From Thermoplasmata archaeon (GTDB taxonomy: Archaea; Thermoplasmatota; Thermoplasmata; Lutacidiplasmatales; UBA184), in contig JAKAPG010000068.1 in assembly GCA_021823085.1 (NCBI GenBank), positions 1-8,322 on the forward strand: a DNA stretch of 8,322 nucleotides, read 5' to 3'. A program made the position numbers and the translations under genes. Positions 1-6,230 of this stretch are shown piece by piece. The notes beneath the pieces are model-generated. The model saw only the letters and a list, made by a program, of their open reading frames with translations, was not told where the DNA came from and searched no databases. The stretch's first letter is position 1, and each line of letters begins with the position of its first letter.

Positions 1-114
1 GTAGACCTCCTCCACGGCTTGCGGGCTCTGACGCCCCCGGTCGAGGTCGCGCGTCGCCCGGACGAGCTCCTCCGAACGTGGGAAAGGCCCGGTGAGCGTG
101 GTCCGAATCTCCAT
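1..114 (-). CDS. metE: Methionine synthase (cobalamin-independent MetE catalytic-domain type), N-terminal part only
   Basis: Partial gene read on the minus strand from an ATG at 114-112 and cut by the left window edge after 38 codons. The visible protein begins MEIRTTLTGPFPRSEELV and continues with an ATRDLDRGR stretch. It resembles the start of the archaeal short-form methionine synthase, which corresponds to the C-terminal catalytic half of bacterial MetE: a TT-x-x-G-x-(F/Y)-PR strand-loop followed by a helix with an R-D-x-D-x-G pattern. Family members transfer a methyl group to homocysteine, using a zinc site that would lie in the missing part. The start is supported by a T/A-rich box 27-28 bases upstream, consistent with a leaderless mRNA. 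The methyl donor (methyl-folate or a corrinoid protein) cannot be told from this fragment. The family call is from recognition of the N-terminal pattern only. Confidence 0.8.
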   Translation of the reverse strand, partial: MEIRTTLTGPFPRSEELVRATRDLDRGRQSPQAVEEVY

Positions 115-138
115 CGGGGCAATCGACCCCGCACGGCG

Positions 139-144
139 CTTAAC
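139..144 (-). promoter_or_regulatory. Probable TATA box of the metE-like gene
   Basis: On the minus strand this reads GTTAAG. Its centre is 27-28 bases upstream of the ATG at 114, the spacing expected when transcription starts at or next to the start codon. It is one of the few T/A-rich patches in GC-rich surroundings and matches the spacing seen upstream of malic enzyme, purC, radA and modA in this window. Confidence 0.5.
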
Positions 145-466
145 GGTGACCCGAGTCGACTGCGGTGCGAATTGAGAAACGGCGTTGCGCGCGAGGCAAC
201 GGGTCTGCGATGAGCCGTCGGTAGGAAGTGCGGTCGCGGCGCGAGGGGTGGCCGAGCGCGGCTCCGCGTCCTGGGCGGCGGTGGTGCGGCGAGACCGTCT
301 CCAACGAGGCGAGCGGGATGGCATCGTTCTGTCTGAGCGCGCAGAATTCGCGCGGGCTCGCACCCACCGCCCGGGACGCGCAAGGCGCCCCCCGGCGTCC
401 ACCGGACCTCGGACCGCGAGGCGCTCATCGATGTTTCCAGCGCGCCATCGTCCCGTCTTGAGAACA
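145..466. other. Intergenic stretch with no supportable gene
   Basis: About 320 bases between the two divergent promoters. Open frames exist on both strands, but their translations are Arg/Pro/Ala-rich low-complexity strings with no recognisable motif, as expected for non-coding DNA of high GC. No tRNA cloverleaf could be built, and the conserved segments of RNase P RNA or SRP RNA were not seen. One small hairpin is present (stem 183-188 with 196-201, loop of 7). The right end, from about 440, becomes noticeably less GC-rich as it approaches the malic enzyme promoter. Confidence 0.5.
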
Positions 467-480
467 TCGTCAATTGACGA
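467..480. promoter_or_regulatory. 14-base perfect palindrome, candidate regulator site upstream of malic enzyme
   Basis: TCGTCAATTGACGA reads the same on both strands. It ends 26 bases before the TATA-like box at 507-513, inside the most AT-rich part of the gap. A symmetric site upstream of the TATA/BRE region would suit binding by a dimeric transcription factor, possibly an activator. No regulator can be assigned, and no second copy was noticed in the window. Confidence 0.35.
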
Positions 481-506
481 ACCTTGCCTTCGTCTCGTGC
501 GAAGCG

Positions 507-513
507 TTAATAA
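507..513 (+). promoter_or_regulatory. Probable TATA box of the malic enzyme-GNAT operon
   Basis: TTAATAA, the clearest T/A run in the upstream region. Its centre is 30 bases before the ATG at 540, which fits a leaderless or nearly leaderless mRNA. If it is the real TATA box, the in-frame ATG at 513 overlaps it and lies upstream of the transcription start, so it cannot be the translation start. Confidence 0.5.
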
Positions 514-539
514 TGCCCGGTCCCGATGCGAACGGGTCC

Positions 540-1970
540 ATGGTCCAGGCGACTACCCCGACGGCCGAATCGCCTCCCCGCCCTCGCGCGGAGACCGTTC
601 CACCGCCGGAGGACGAGGAAGCACGCACCGGCGCGCTCGGGGAACGTGCCCTCGCTCTCGCCCGGTTCTATCAAGGAAAGATCGAAACGGTCCCCAAGGT
701 TCCGGTGCGCTCCCTCACCGACTTCTCCCTCTGGTACACGCCCGGGATCGCCCATGTCTCCCGGGCGATCGAGAAGGATCCCGACCTCTCCTTCGAGCTC
801 ACGGGTCGATGGAACGCTATCGCGATCGTCACCGACGGGAGCCGGGTCCTGGGACTTGGCGACGTCGGACCCGCCGCGGCGATGCCGGTGATGGAGGGGA
901 AAGCGTTGCTCTTCCGCTACCTCGGAGGCGTGAACGCGATCCCGGTGCCCATCGCGATCGACACGGAAGATGAGTTCATCGAGACCGTGGTCCGTCTCTC
1001 GCCCGCGTTCGGTGGGATCAACTTGGAGGACATCGCCTCCCCGAAGTGCTTTCGAATCTTGGGCGAGCTCCAGCGACGACTCCCGATACCGGTCTGGCAC
1101 GACGATCAGCTCGGCACCGCAGCCGCAACCATCGCCGGACTCCTCAACGCCCTCACGCTCACCGGCCGCGACATCCGCACCACCCGCACGGTCCTGCTCG
1201 GCGCCGGCGCCGCGAACATCGCGACCGCGCGGCTATTGATCGCGCTCGGTCAGGACGCGCACCTATTGACGATCGTCGACCAGAAGGGGATCCTCTTCGC
1301 CGAACGCGACGACGTCGACAGTCTCTCGCTTCGCAACACGTGGAAGTACCACCTCGCCCTCACGACCGACGGAGGGGGCCGCCGCGGGACCCTCGCGCAG
1401 GCTCTCCGAGGCGCGGACGTCGTCCTCGCGGCATCGCGACCCGACCCGACGACGATCTCGCCGGCCGCCGTCCGATCCATGGCGCCCAAGCCGATCGTAT
1501 TCGCACTCGCGAACCCGGTGCCCGAGATCTGGCCGGACCAGGCCCGCGCCGCCGGTGCGGCGATCGTAGCCACCGGGCGGAGCGACTTCCCGAACCAAGT
1601 GAACAACTCGCTCGTCTTCCCGGGGGTCTTCCGCGGGGTCCTGGACGCAAGGGCCCGCTCGATCCCGGACGAAATCGTGATCGCTGCCGCGCGCGAGCTC
1701 GCAACCCACGCCCAGGACCGCGGGCTCACGCCGGAGCACATCCTCCCCACGATGGAAGAGGTCGGGATTTTCCCGCACATCGCGGCGGCGACCGCCGAGA
1801 CGGCGGTGCGTCTCGGGATCGCGCGGACCCGGCGCACGCGCGAGGAGTTCTACGCGCACGCGCTCGAAGTCATCCAACACTCCGTTCACCTCGCGACGCG
1901 CCTGCTCGAGGACGGACTCACGCTCCCGATGCCGGACGAACCGCCGGGAGGGACCAGGGGAACAAGATGA
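540..1970 (+). CDS. NAD(P)-dependent malic enzyme (oxaloacetate-decarboxylating malate dehydrogenase)
   Basis: A cytosolic enzyme that oxidatively decarboxylates malate to pyruvate and CO2 with reduction of NAD(P)+. It has 476 residues from the ATG at 540. A Pro/Glu-rich leader of about 30 residues is followed by the malic N-terminal domain and then the Rossmann domain. Visible key sites: LWYTPGIA with the catalytic Tyr (Y66), GKALLF with the catalytic Lys (K121), NLEDI (E163, D164) and WHDDQLGT (D188, D189) for the divalent metal, and a nucleotide loop GAGAAN (221-226), where family members more often end in Gly. ANPVPEI and GRSDFPNQVNN patterns follow. There is no C-terminal phosphotransacetylase domain, so this is the short form. 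Earlier in-frame starts exist (TTG 474, ATG 513); ATG 540 was chosen because of the TATA-box distance. The last 4 bases overlap the next gene. Cofactor preference cannot be read with certainty. Confidence 0.94.
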   Translation: MVQATTPTAESPPRPRAETVPPPEDEEARTGALGERALALARFYQGKIETVPKVPVRSLTDFSLWYTPGIAHVSRAIEKDPDLSFELTGRWNAIAIVTDGSRVLGLGDVGPAAAMPVMEGKALLFRYLGGVNAIPVPIAIDTEDEFIETVVRLSPAFGGINLEDIASPKCFRILGELQRRLPIPVWHDDQLGTAAATIAGLLNALTLTGRDIRTTRTVLLGAGAANIATARLLIALGQDAHLLTIVDQKGILFAERDDVDSLSLRNTWKYHLALTTDGGGRRGTLAQALRGADVVLAASRPDPTTISPAAVRSMAPKPIVFALANPVPEIWPDQARAAGAAIVATGRSDFPNQVNNSLVFPGVFRGVLDARARSIPDEIVIAAARELATHAQDRGLTPEHILPTMEEVGIFPHIAAATAETAVRLGIARTRRTREEFYAHALEVIQHSVHLATRLLEDGLTLPMPDEPPGGTRGTR

Positions 1971-2515
1971 GCCACTCCACGCATCCCGCGAAGGAGCCGA
2001 AAGGACACGAAGCCGGACCGATCGCGAGCTCCACCCTGCCGATCCACTTACGAGCGGCAACGCTCGACGACGTCCCGGCGCTCGTGCCCCTCGTCCTCCG
2101 CCTCAAGAGTCTGAACGAGGAGTTCGACCCGCTCCTCAAGGTTCGCAAAGACGCCGAGAAGATGGCCGCCGAGGTCCTGACGCGCGACATCAAGGACCCG
2201 GAGGCGATCGTCCTCGCGACCGAGGGCGTCGGCGCCGACAAGGACCGGATCGTGGGCGTCGTCCGCGCCCGGATCCGAGAGCGCCCATTCTACGCTCCCG
2301 AGCGCGAGGGCGTGATCCTCGACATCTACCTGCTCCCGCTCTATCGCCGGCACGGAGTCGGCGAGTATCTCCTCGAGGAGGTCACGAAGGCCGTGAAGGC
2401 GAAGGGCGCGGGCGTGCTGACCGCCGAGTTCCCCATCCAGAATCACATCGCGGCCAGCTTCTACAACAAGCGCGGTTTCCGACCCACGATGGGCCTCTAC
2501 TCCCGGCCCCTCTGA
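1967..2515 (+). CDS. GNAT-family N-acetyltransferase (RimI-like fold)
   Basis: Predicted acetyl-CoA-dependent acetyltransferase of 182 residues, substrate unknown. After a Lys/His-rich leader of about 25 residues the GNAT fold starts at IHLRAATLDDVPALVPLV. The acetyl-CoA-binding motif A is seen as ILDIYLLPLYRRHGVGEYLL, with the R-x-x-G-x-G core at R127-G132. Motif B is FYNKRGF (165-171). The ATG lies in an ATGA overlap with the malic enzyme stop, with an AGGGG ribosome-binding-like sequence 6 bases upstream, so the two genes are almost certainly cotranscribed and translationally coupled. It could acetylate a protein N-terminus or lysine, or a small molecule. A link to the malic enzyme is suggested only by position. 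Confidence 0.85.
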   Translation: MSHSTHPAKEPKGHEAGPIASSTLPIHLRAATLDDVPALVPLVLRLKSLNEEFDPLLKVRKDAEKMAAEVLTRDIKDPEAIVLATEGVGADKDRIVGVVRARIRERPFYAPEREGVILDIYLLPLYRRHGVGEYLLEEVTKAVKAKGAGVLTAEFPIQNHIAASFYNKRGFRPTMGLYSRPL

Positions 2516-2532
2516 CCGGCACAACCGCCGAC

Positions 2533-2537
2533 CTTAT
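2533..2537 (+). promoter_or_regulatory. Probable TATA box of purC
   Basis: CTTAT in the 46-base gap after the GNAT gene. Its centre is 27 bases before the ATG at 2562, which favours that start over the in-frame ATG at 2553, only 18 bases away and hence upstream of the expected transcription start. Confidence 0.5.
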
Positions 2538-2561
2538 GGGCCTCCGCCTCCCATGGCGGAC

Positions 2562-3515
2562 ATGTCATCGGCCGCCCCGCCCCAGTACCTGCGCCGAGGG
2601 AAGGTCAAGGAGGTCTACGCAATCAGCCCCACCGAGCTCGAGTTCCGCTTCACGAACGACATCAGCGTCTTCGATAAGCACATCCCGAGCGAGATCCCGT
2701 ACAAGGGTGAGACCCTCGCCGATACGGCGGCGTACTGGTTCCGTCTCTGCTCGAAGATCGGCGTGCACCACCATTTCCTGAACCTGAGCGGGCCGACCCG
2801 CATGCGGGTCCGCCGCGTCCAGGTCGTTCCAAACCCCCGGACGCTGGGACCTTCCCCCAAGAACTTCCTCGTACCGCTCGAGCTGATCGTCCGCTACTAC
2901 CTCGCCGGGTCGATGTGGGACCGCGTGAAGGCGGGGAAGGTGAGCGCGGCGGACCTCGGCTTCCCCTCGGGCAAGGAGCTCCGTTACGGCGAACAACTTC
3001 CCGAACCCCTCTTCGAGGTCACGACCAAGCTCGAACCGGTCGACCGTCTCCTCTCGATGGACGAGGCCCTAGAGCTCTCCACGCTCGACCGAAAGACGCT
3101 GGAAGGGATGCGCGAGACGATCCTGAAGATCGACGAGGCGATGCAGAAGGACATCGCTCCGCGCGGCCTCTTGCACGTCGACGGCAAGAAGGAGTTCGCG
3201 ATCGACGCGGAGGGATCCCCGATGGTCGTCGACACGTTCGGTACCGCCGACGAGGACCGGTTCTGGGACCGGGATGCCTACGACCGCGGCCGACCCGTCG
3301 AGTTCTCCAAGGAGTTCGTCCGGCAACACTACCGATCGATCGGCTACTACGACACGCTCATGGAGGCGCGCCGGAACGGCACGCCCGAGCCCGACATCCC
3401 GCCCCTCCCGCCGCTGCTGATCGATGAAGTGAGTCGTCTCTACACCACGGTCTACACCCGGCTCACGGGCCGGGCGTTCGCCCCGACCGTCGGCGCCCCC
3501 CCGCCTCCCGGCTGA
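2562..3515 (+). CDS. purC: Phosphoribosylaminoimidazole-succinocarboxamide (SAICAR) synthase
   Basis: Cytosolic purine-biosynthesis enzyme that joins aspartate to CAIR using ATP, giving SAICAR. It has 317 residues from the ATG at 2562, longer than the roughly 240-residue bacterial PurC and closer to the long form. Visible family motifs: RRGKVKEVY (11-19, phosphate loop), FTNDISVFD (30-38), PLELIVRYYLAGS (105-117), GLLHVDGKKEF (202-212) and VVDTFGTADEDRFW (from about 222). In this last block, Thr225 stands where many bacterial enzymes have the Glu of a DE pair. The C-terminus ends in a Pro-rich tail. A start three codons upstream (ATG 2553) is possible but does not fit the promoter spacing. 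No other purine gene is in the window, so the gene is not in a visible pur operon. Confidence 0.95.
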   Translation: MSSAAPPQYLRRGKVKEVYAISPTELEFRFTNDISVFDKHIPSEIPYKGETLADTAAYWFRLCSKIGVHHHFLNLSGPTRMRVRRVQVVPNPRTLGPSPKNFLVPLELIVRYYLAGSMWDRVKAGKVSAADLGFPSGKELRYGEQLPEPLFEVTTKLEPVDRLLSMDEALELSTLDRKTLEGMRETILKIDEAMQKDIAPRGLLHVDGKKEFAIDAEGSPMVVDTFGTADEDRFWDRDAYDRGRPVEFSKEFVRQHYRSIGYYDTLMEARRNGTPEPDIPPLPPLLIDEVSRLYTTVYTRLTGRAFAPTVGAPPPPG

Positions 3516-3551
3516 GGACGGCGTTCACCGTTTCGCGACCTCTCCCCCACC

Positions 3552-3556
3552 CTTAT
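3552..3556 (+). promoter_or_regulatory. Probable TATA box of radA
   Basis: CTTAT following a C/T-rich run in the 66-base purC-radA gap. Its centre is 28 bases before the GTG at 3582, the same box sequence and almost the same spacing as upstream of purC. Confidence 0.5.
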
Positions 3557-3581
3557 CTCTCCCGGTCGCGGTCGGTGTTCC

Positions 3582-4577
3582 GTGCCGATGAAGACCGTAT
3601 CCAAGCCCGTTCCTCCCGATTCGCCACCGCGGCCTCCCGCACCCTTCGAGCTCGAGGATCTCGAGGGCGTGGGACCCACGATCGCCGAGAAGCTACGCGA
3701 GGCCGGCTACACGGACCTGATGGAGCTCGCGGTCGCGAGCCCGAGCGATATCGCCGAGGCTGCGGAGATCGGCGTCGCGATCGCCCAGAGGATTGTCAAC
3801 GAGGCCCGCAAGCGGGCCGATGTGGGCGGGTTCGAGAGCGGGACGACCGTCCTCGAACGACGGCAGAAGCTCGGACGCATCACGACCCACTCGAAGGCCC
3901 TGGACGAGCTGCTCGGAGGGGGAGTCGAGACCCAGGCGATCACCGAGTTCAGCGGGGAATTCGGAACCGGGAAGACGCAACTCGGCCACCAGATCGCGGT
4001 CGACGTCCAGCTCCCGACCGGCTCGGGCGGCCTCTCGGGTGAGGTCGTCTATATCGACACCGAGAGCACGTTCCGCCCGGAACGGATCGTCGACATGAGC
4101 CGTGCCGCCGGTCTCGACCCGACCGAGGCGCTCGGCCGCATCCACGTCGCCCGCGCCTTCAATTCGAACCACCAGATGCTCCTCGTCCAGAAGGCCCAGG
4201 AGCTCGCGCGCGAGCGACCGATCCGTCTGGTCGTGGTCGACTCGCTCACGGCCCACTTCCGCTCGGAGTACGTGGGGCGCGCCGAACTCGCTCCGCGCCA
4301 ACAGATGCTGAACAAGCACCTTCACGAGCTCCTGCGCTTCGCCGACACGTACAACGCATCGATCGTCGTCACGAACCAGGTCAGTTCCCGACCGGACATC
4401 CTCTTCGGAGATCCGACCCGCCCGATCGGTGGGAACATCGTCGCCCACGCGGCGACGTATCGGATCTACCTTAGGAAGTCGAAGCCGCCGAAGCGAATCG
4501 CCCGCCTGATCGACTCGCCCAACCTCCCCGAAGGCGAGGCGGTCTTCTCGTTGACCGGCGAAGGGATCCGCGACTGA
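3582..4577 (+). CDS. radA: DNA repair and recombination protein RadA (archaeal RecA/Rad51 recombinase)
   Basis: ATP-dependent strand-exchange protein that forms helical filaments on single-stranded DNA during homologous recombination. It has 331 residues from a GTG start. After a Pro-rich leader (1-21), a helix-hairpin-helix domain begins at LEDLEGVGPTIAEKL (about 24-75). The linker GFESGTTVLERR follows and leads to the RecA core with ITTHSKALDELLGGG. Walker A is GEFGTGKTQ (125-133, Lys131), the YIDTEST strand carries the catalytic Glu region, and Walker B is LVVVDS (216-221) followed by LTAHFRSEYVGR. The loop NQVSSRPD and GGNIVAHAATYRIYLRK complete the core. This arrangement is RadA, not the RadB paralogue, which lacks the N-terminal domain. 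Start choice: the GTG at 3582 fits the TATA spacing; the ATG at 3588 is the alternative. The gene converges on the mod operon with stop codons 4 bases apart. Confidence 0.97.
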   Translation: MPMKTVSKPVPPDSPPRPPAPFELEDLEGVGPTIAEKLREAGYTDLMELAVASPSDIAEAAEIGVAIAQRIVNEARKRADVGGFESGTTVLERRQKLGRITTHSKALDELLGGGVETQAITEFSGEFGTGKTQLGHQIAVDVQLPTGSGGLSGEVVYIDTESTFRPERIVDMSRAAGLDPTEALGRIHVARAFNSNHQMLLVQKAQELARERPIRLVVVDSLTAHFRSEYVGRAELAPRQQMLNKHLHELLRFADTYNASIVVTNQVSSRPDILFGDPTRPIGGNIVAHAATYRIYLRKSKPPKRIARLIDSPNLPEGEAVFSLTGEGIRD

Positions 4578-4592
4578 CCGTCTAGCGGATCC
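4564..4592. terminator. Hairpin spanning the convergent radA and modE 3' ends
   Basis: An 8-base inverted repeat, GGATCCGC (4564-4571) and GCGGATCC (4585-4592), encloses a further GAC/GTC pair (4572-4574 with 4580-4582), a 5-base loop and a 2-base bulge. Both stop codons (4575-4577 plus, 4584-4582 minus) lie within it, so each mRNA would fold a strong stem at its very end. No T-run follows on either side, so this is not a classic intrinsic terminator. A role in 3' end protection or bidirectional termination is inference. Confidence 0.45.
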
Positions 4593-5202
4593 GTCGGACC
4601 GCGACCGCCTTGAGGTAGAGGTACACCCGGGTTCCGGGGACGAGCCGCAGGCGATCCACCGACGCTTGGGTCAGCGCGACTCGCACCGGTCGCCCGCGCC
4701 AGAGAGCGATCACCGTCGCCCGACCACCGGGACGGGGGGCGACTGCGGCGACTTCGGCCGGGAGCGTGTTCCGGGCGCTCGACTCGAACCGCCCCCGCGC
4801 GACGACGACCATCTCGGGGTCGATCTCGACCCGGACCCGCTCGGCATCCTTCGCGCGGAAGACGACCTCGAGCCGGGCCCCTCTCCCGAGGTCTACGATC
4901 GGGGGCGCTCCGGCACGGTATGTTCCCGACCACTGTTGCCGCGCGTTCGGGGGCCGGGGGGCGCTGACCGAGCGGAGAACGCGGTGGCCGAGCGCGGTAA
5001 GATGCGTCGACCCGGCACGGCGCCCTCCGCGCTCGCCGCGGGCGACCGGAGCTCTGTAGAGCCGCCGGAGTCGCTGGAGGCGGTAGACGGCCCGATCCCG
5101 CCCGATGCCGGCCCGGCGCGCCGCCTTCACGAGGTTCGGAACGCGTTCGAGCGCGTGCAGCAGTCGAACATCCGTCGGCGTTAGCCATCGCTCCGTGCTC
5201 AT
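4582..5202 (-). CDS. ModE-like molybdate/tungstate-responsive transcriptional regulator (winged helix + TOBE)
   Basis: Predicted DNA-binding regulator of 206 residues. The N-terminus has a winged helix: LTPTDVRLLHALERVPNLVKAARRAGIGRDRAVYRL contains the helix-turn-helix (about 24-45), and a wing GERGGRRAGSTHLTALGHRVL (56-76) matches the GG-x-x-GG-x-x-LT-x-x-G wing of ModE. The C-terminus (about 142-206) is a TOBE/MOP oxyanion-binding domain starting SARNTLPAEVAAV and containing VALTQASVDRLRLVPGTRVYLYLKAVAV. There is one TOBE copy, whereas E. coli ModE has two. The ATG at 5202 sits in an ATGA overlap with the modC stop, so the gene is the last of the modABC operon and likely regulates it. Expected action: with bound molybdate or tungstate it blocks the promoter at the inverted repeat upstream of modA. 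It could equally be a tungstate-specific regulator. A longer in-frame start (5349) lies within modC and has no support. Confidence 0.85.
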   Translation of the reverse strand: MSTERWLTPTDVRLLHALERVPNLVKAARRAGIGRDRAVYRLQRLRRLYRAPVARGERGGRRAGSTHLTALGHRVLRSVSAPRPPNARQQWSGTYRAGAPPIVDLGRGARLEVVFRAKDAERVRVEIDPEMVVVARGRFESSARNTLPAEVAAVAPRPGGRATVIALWRGRPVRVALTQASVDRLRLVPGTRVYLYLKAVAVRRIR

Positions 5203-6230
5203 ATCGCCGGACCGCTCGAACCCTCCAGCGGCTTCACCTTGCCGAGGTCGATCCCGACGCCGACCGTCGCCCCCGTTCGAACGCTCGGGATTTCGTGTGC
5301 GCCGACGACATGGATCGGGAGCGACCCGAGCTGGAGATCGATCGACCACGCCGGCGAGTTCCAGCGCACGGAGCGCACCCGGGCGCTCGAGTCACCGGCC
5401 CACCGCTCCGTTCCCCAGCGCACGGCCTCCGGAGGGACGCAAAGGCCCCCCGGACCGGCGATCCGGGCGAGCGCGGCCACGAGCGGGAGATCCGAGGCGA
5501 TGGCAAGCTCGCTCGGCGTGTAGAGGTTCTCGTAGCCGAGGAATCTTGCGGTGAACCGGTCGAGAGGGCCCCGCGCGAGCTCGTCCGGGCGCCCCTCGAA
5601 CCGTATCCGTCCCTCCTCGATCACGGCAAGGCGCGAGCCCAGGGAGATCGCGGTCGTGGGATCGTGCGTGACAAGGAGGAGTGGGAGCCCCTCGTCCTCG
5701 ATGACCTCGCGCACGAGCCGGATCAGAACGTCGCGGCTCTCGACGTCCAGCGCGCTCAGCGGCTCGTCCCAGAGCAGGAAACGGGGATGCCCCGCCAGGG
5801 CGCGAGCCATCGCCACGCGTTGCCGCTGCCCCGAGCTGAGTTCGTGCGGGTACCGCTGTGCGAGGCCGAGGAGGTCAAAGTGCTCCATCCAACGGCGAGC
5901 CTCCTTCCCCGCCTCCCTCACGCCGGCGATGTCGAGCGGATAACGGACGTTCCGCGCGACCCGTCGATCGGGGAAGAGCCCGAGGCCCGGAGGAACGAAT
6001 CCGAATCTCCTCCGCTCCGGCGGCTCGCGATCCACCGGCGCCCCGTCCACCTCGACCGAACCCCGACGGAGGCCGAGGAAGCCCGCGACCGCGCGCACAA
6101 GCGTGGTCTTGCCCGCGCCGGTCGGACCGAGCAGGATCGTCGCGGTCCCGCCCCGGATCGAGAGATCGATCGGTCCCAGGCGGAAACCGCCCCGGTCAAG
6201 GGCGAGGTCCCGGATCTTGATTTCCGTCAC
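5199..6230 (-). CDS. modC: Tungstate/molybdate ABC transporter ATP-binding protein (WtpC/ModC)
   Basis: Cytoplasmic ATPase that powers oxyanion import. It has 343 residues. Walker A is GPTGAGKTT (35-43), signature LSSGQ (131-135), Walker B FLLWDEP (151-157), D-loop SALD, H-loop VTHD (His189). A C-terminal TOBE-type domain (about 280-343) includes VRSVRWNSPAWSIDLQLGSLPIHVVG. The Q-loop is unusual: the segment GFVPPGLGLFP has Pro81 (codon CCG) where family members have Gln, as in VPQNYALFP. The start chosen is the GTG at 6230, which overlaps the modB stop as GTGA and has GGAGGG (6239-6244) 8 bases upstream. A GTG three codons earlier (6239) would overlap the Shine-Dalgarno sequence. The gene overlaps modE by 4 bases at its end. 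Confidence 0.93.
   Translation of the reverse strand: MTEIKIRDLALDRGGFRLGPIDLSIRGGTATILLGPTGAGKTTLVRAVAGFLGLRRGSVEVDGAPVDREPPERRRFGFVPPGLGLFPDRRVARNVRYPLDIAGVREAGKEARRWMEHFDLLGLAQRYPHELSSGQRQRVAMARALAGHPRFLLWDEPLSALDVESRDVLIRLVREVIEDEGLPLLLVTHDPTTAISLGSRLAVIEEGRIRFEGRPDELARGPLDRFTARFLGYENLYTPSELAIASDLPLVAALARIAGPGGLCVPPEAVRWGTERWAGDSSARVRSVRWNSPAWSIDLQLGSLPIHVVGAHEIPSVRTGATVGVGIDLGKVKPLEGSSGPAI

Noticed and set aside
245..370. tRNA-like D-arm wording (GGTGGCCGAGCG at about 247)
   Set aside because: No acceptor stem, anticodon stem or GTTCRA T-loop could be paired around it.
513..515. ATG at 513 as malic enzyme start
   Set aside because: It overlaps the TTAATAA box that is best placed as the promoter of the gene; ATG 540 fits the spacing. 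The first residues are not conserved enough to decide by homology.
185..973. Long plus-strand open frame starting in the left gap and running into malic enzyme
   Set aside because: Its translation is Arg-rich without motifs, and its second half is only the alternate frame of the well-supported malic enzyme.
2912..2920. Exact copy of one mod operator half-site (GATGTGGGA) in purC
   Set aside because: There is no matching second arm, it is deep in coding sequence, and a single 9-base match could be chance.
3668..3680. 13-base palindrome CGTGGGACCCACG resembling the mod operator core
   Set aside because: It lies inside radA and encodes the conserved GVGPT of the helix-hairpin-helix, so codon constraint explains it, and the arms are shorter than those of the mod repeat.
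5234..5554. Overlapping open frames in and opposite modC and the regulator
   Set aside because: They are shadow frames rich in Arg, Pro and Ser caused by high GC at third codon positions; the modC frame has all the ABC motifs.
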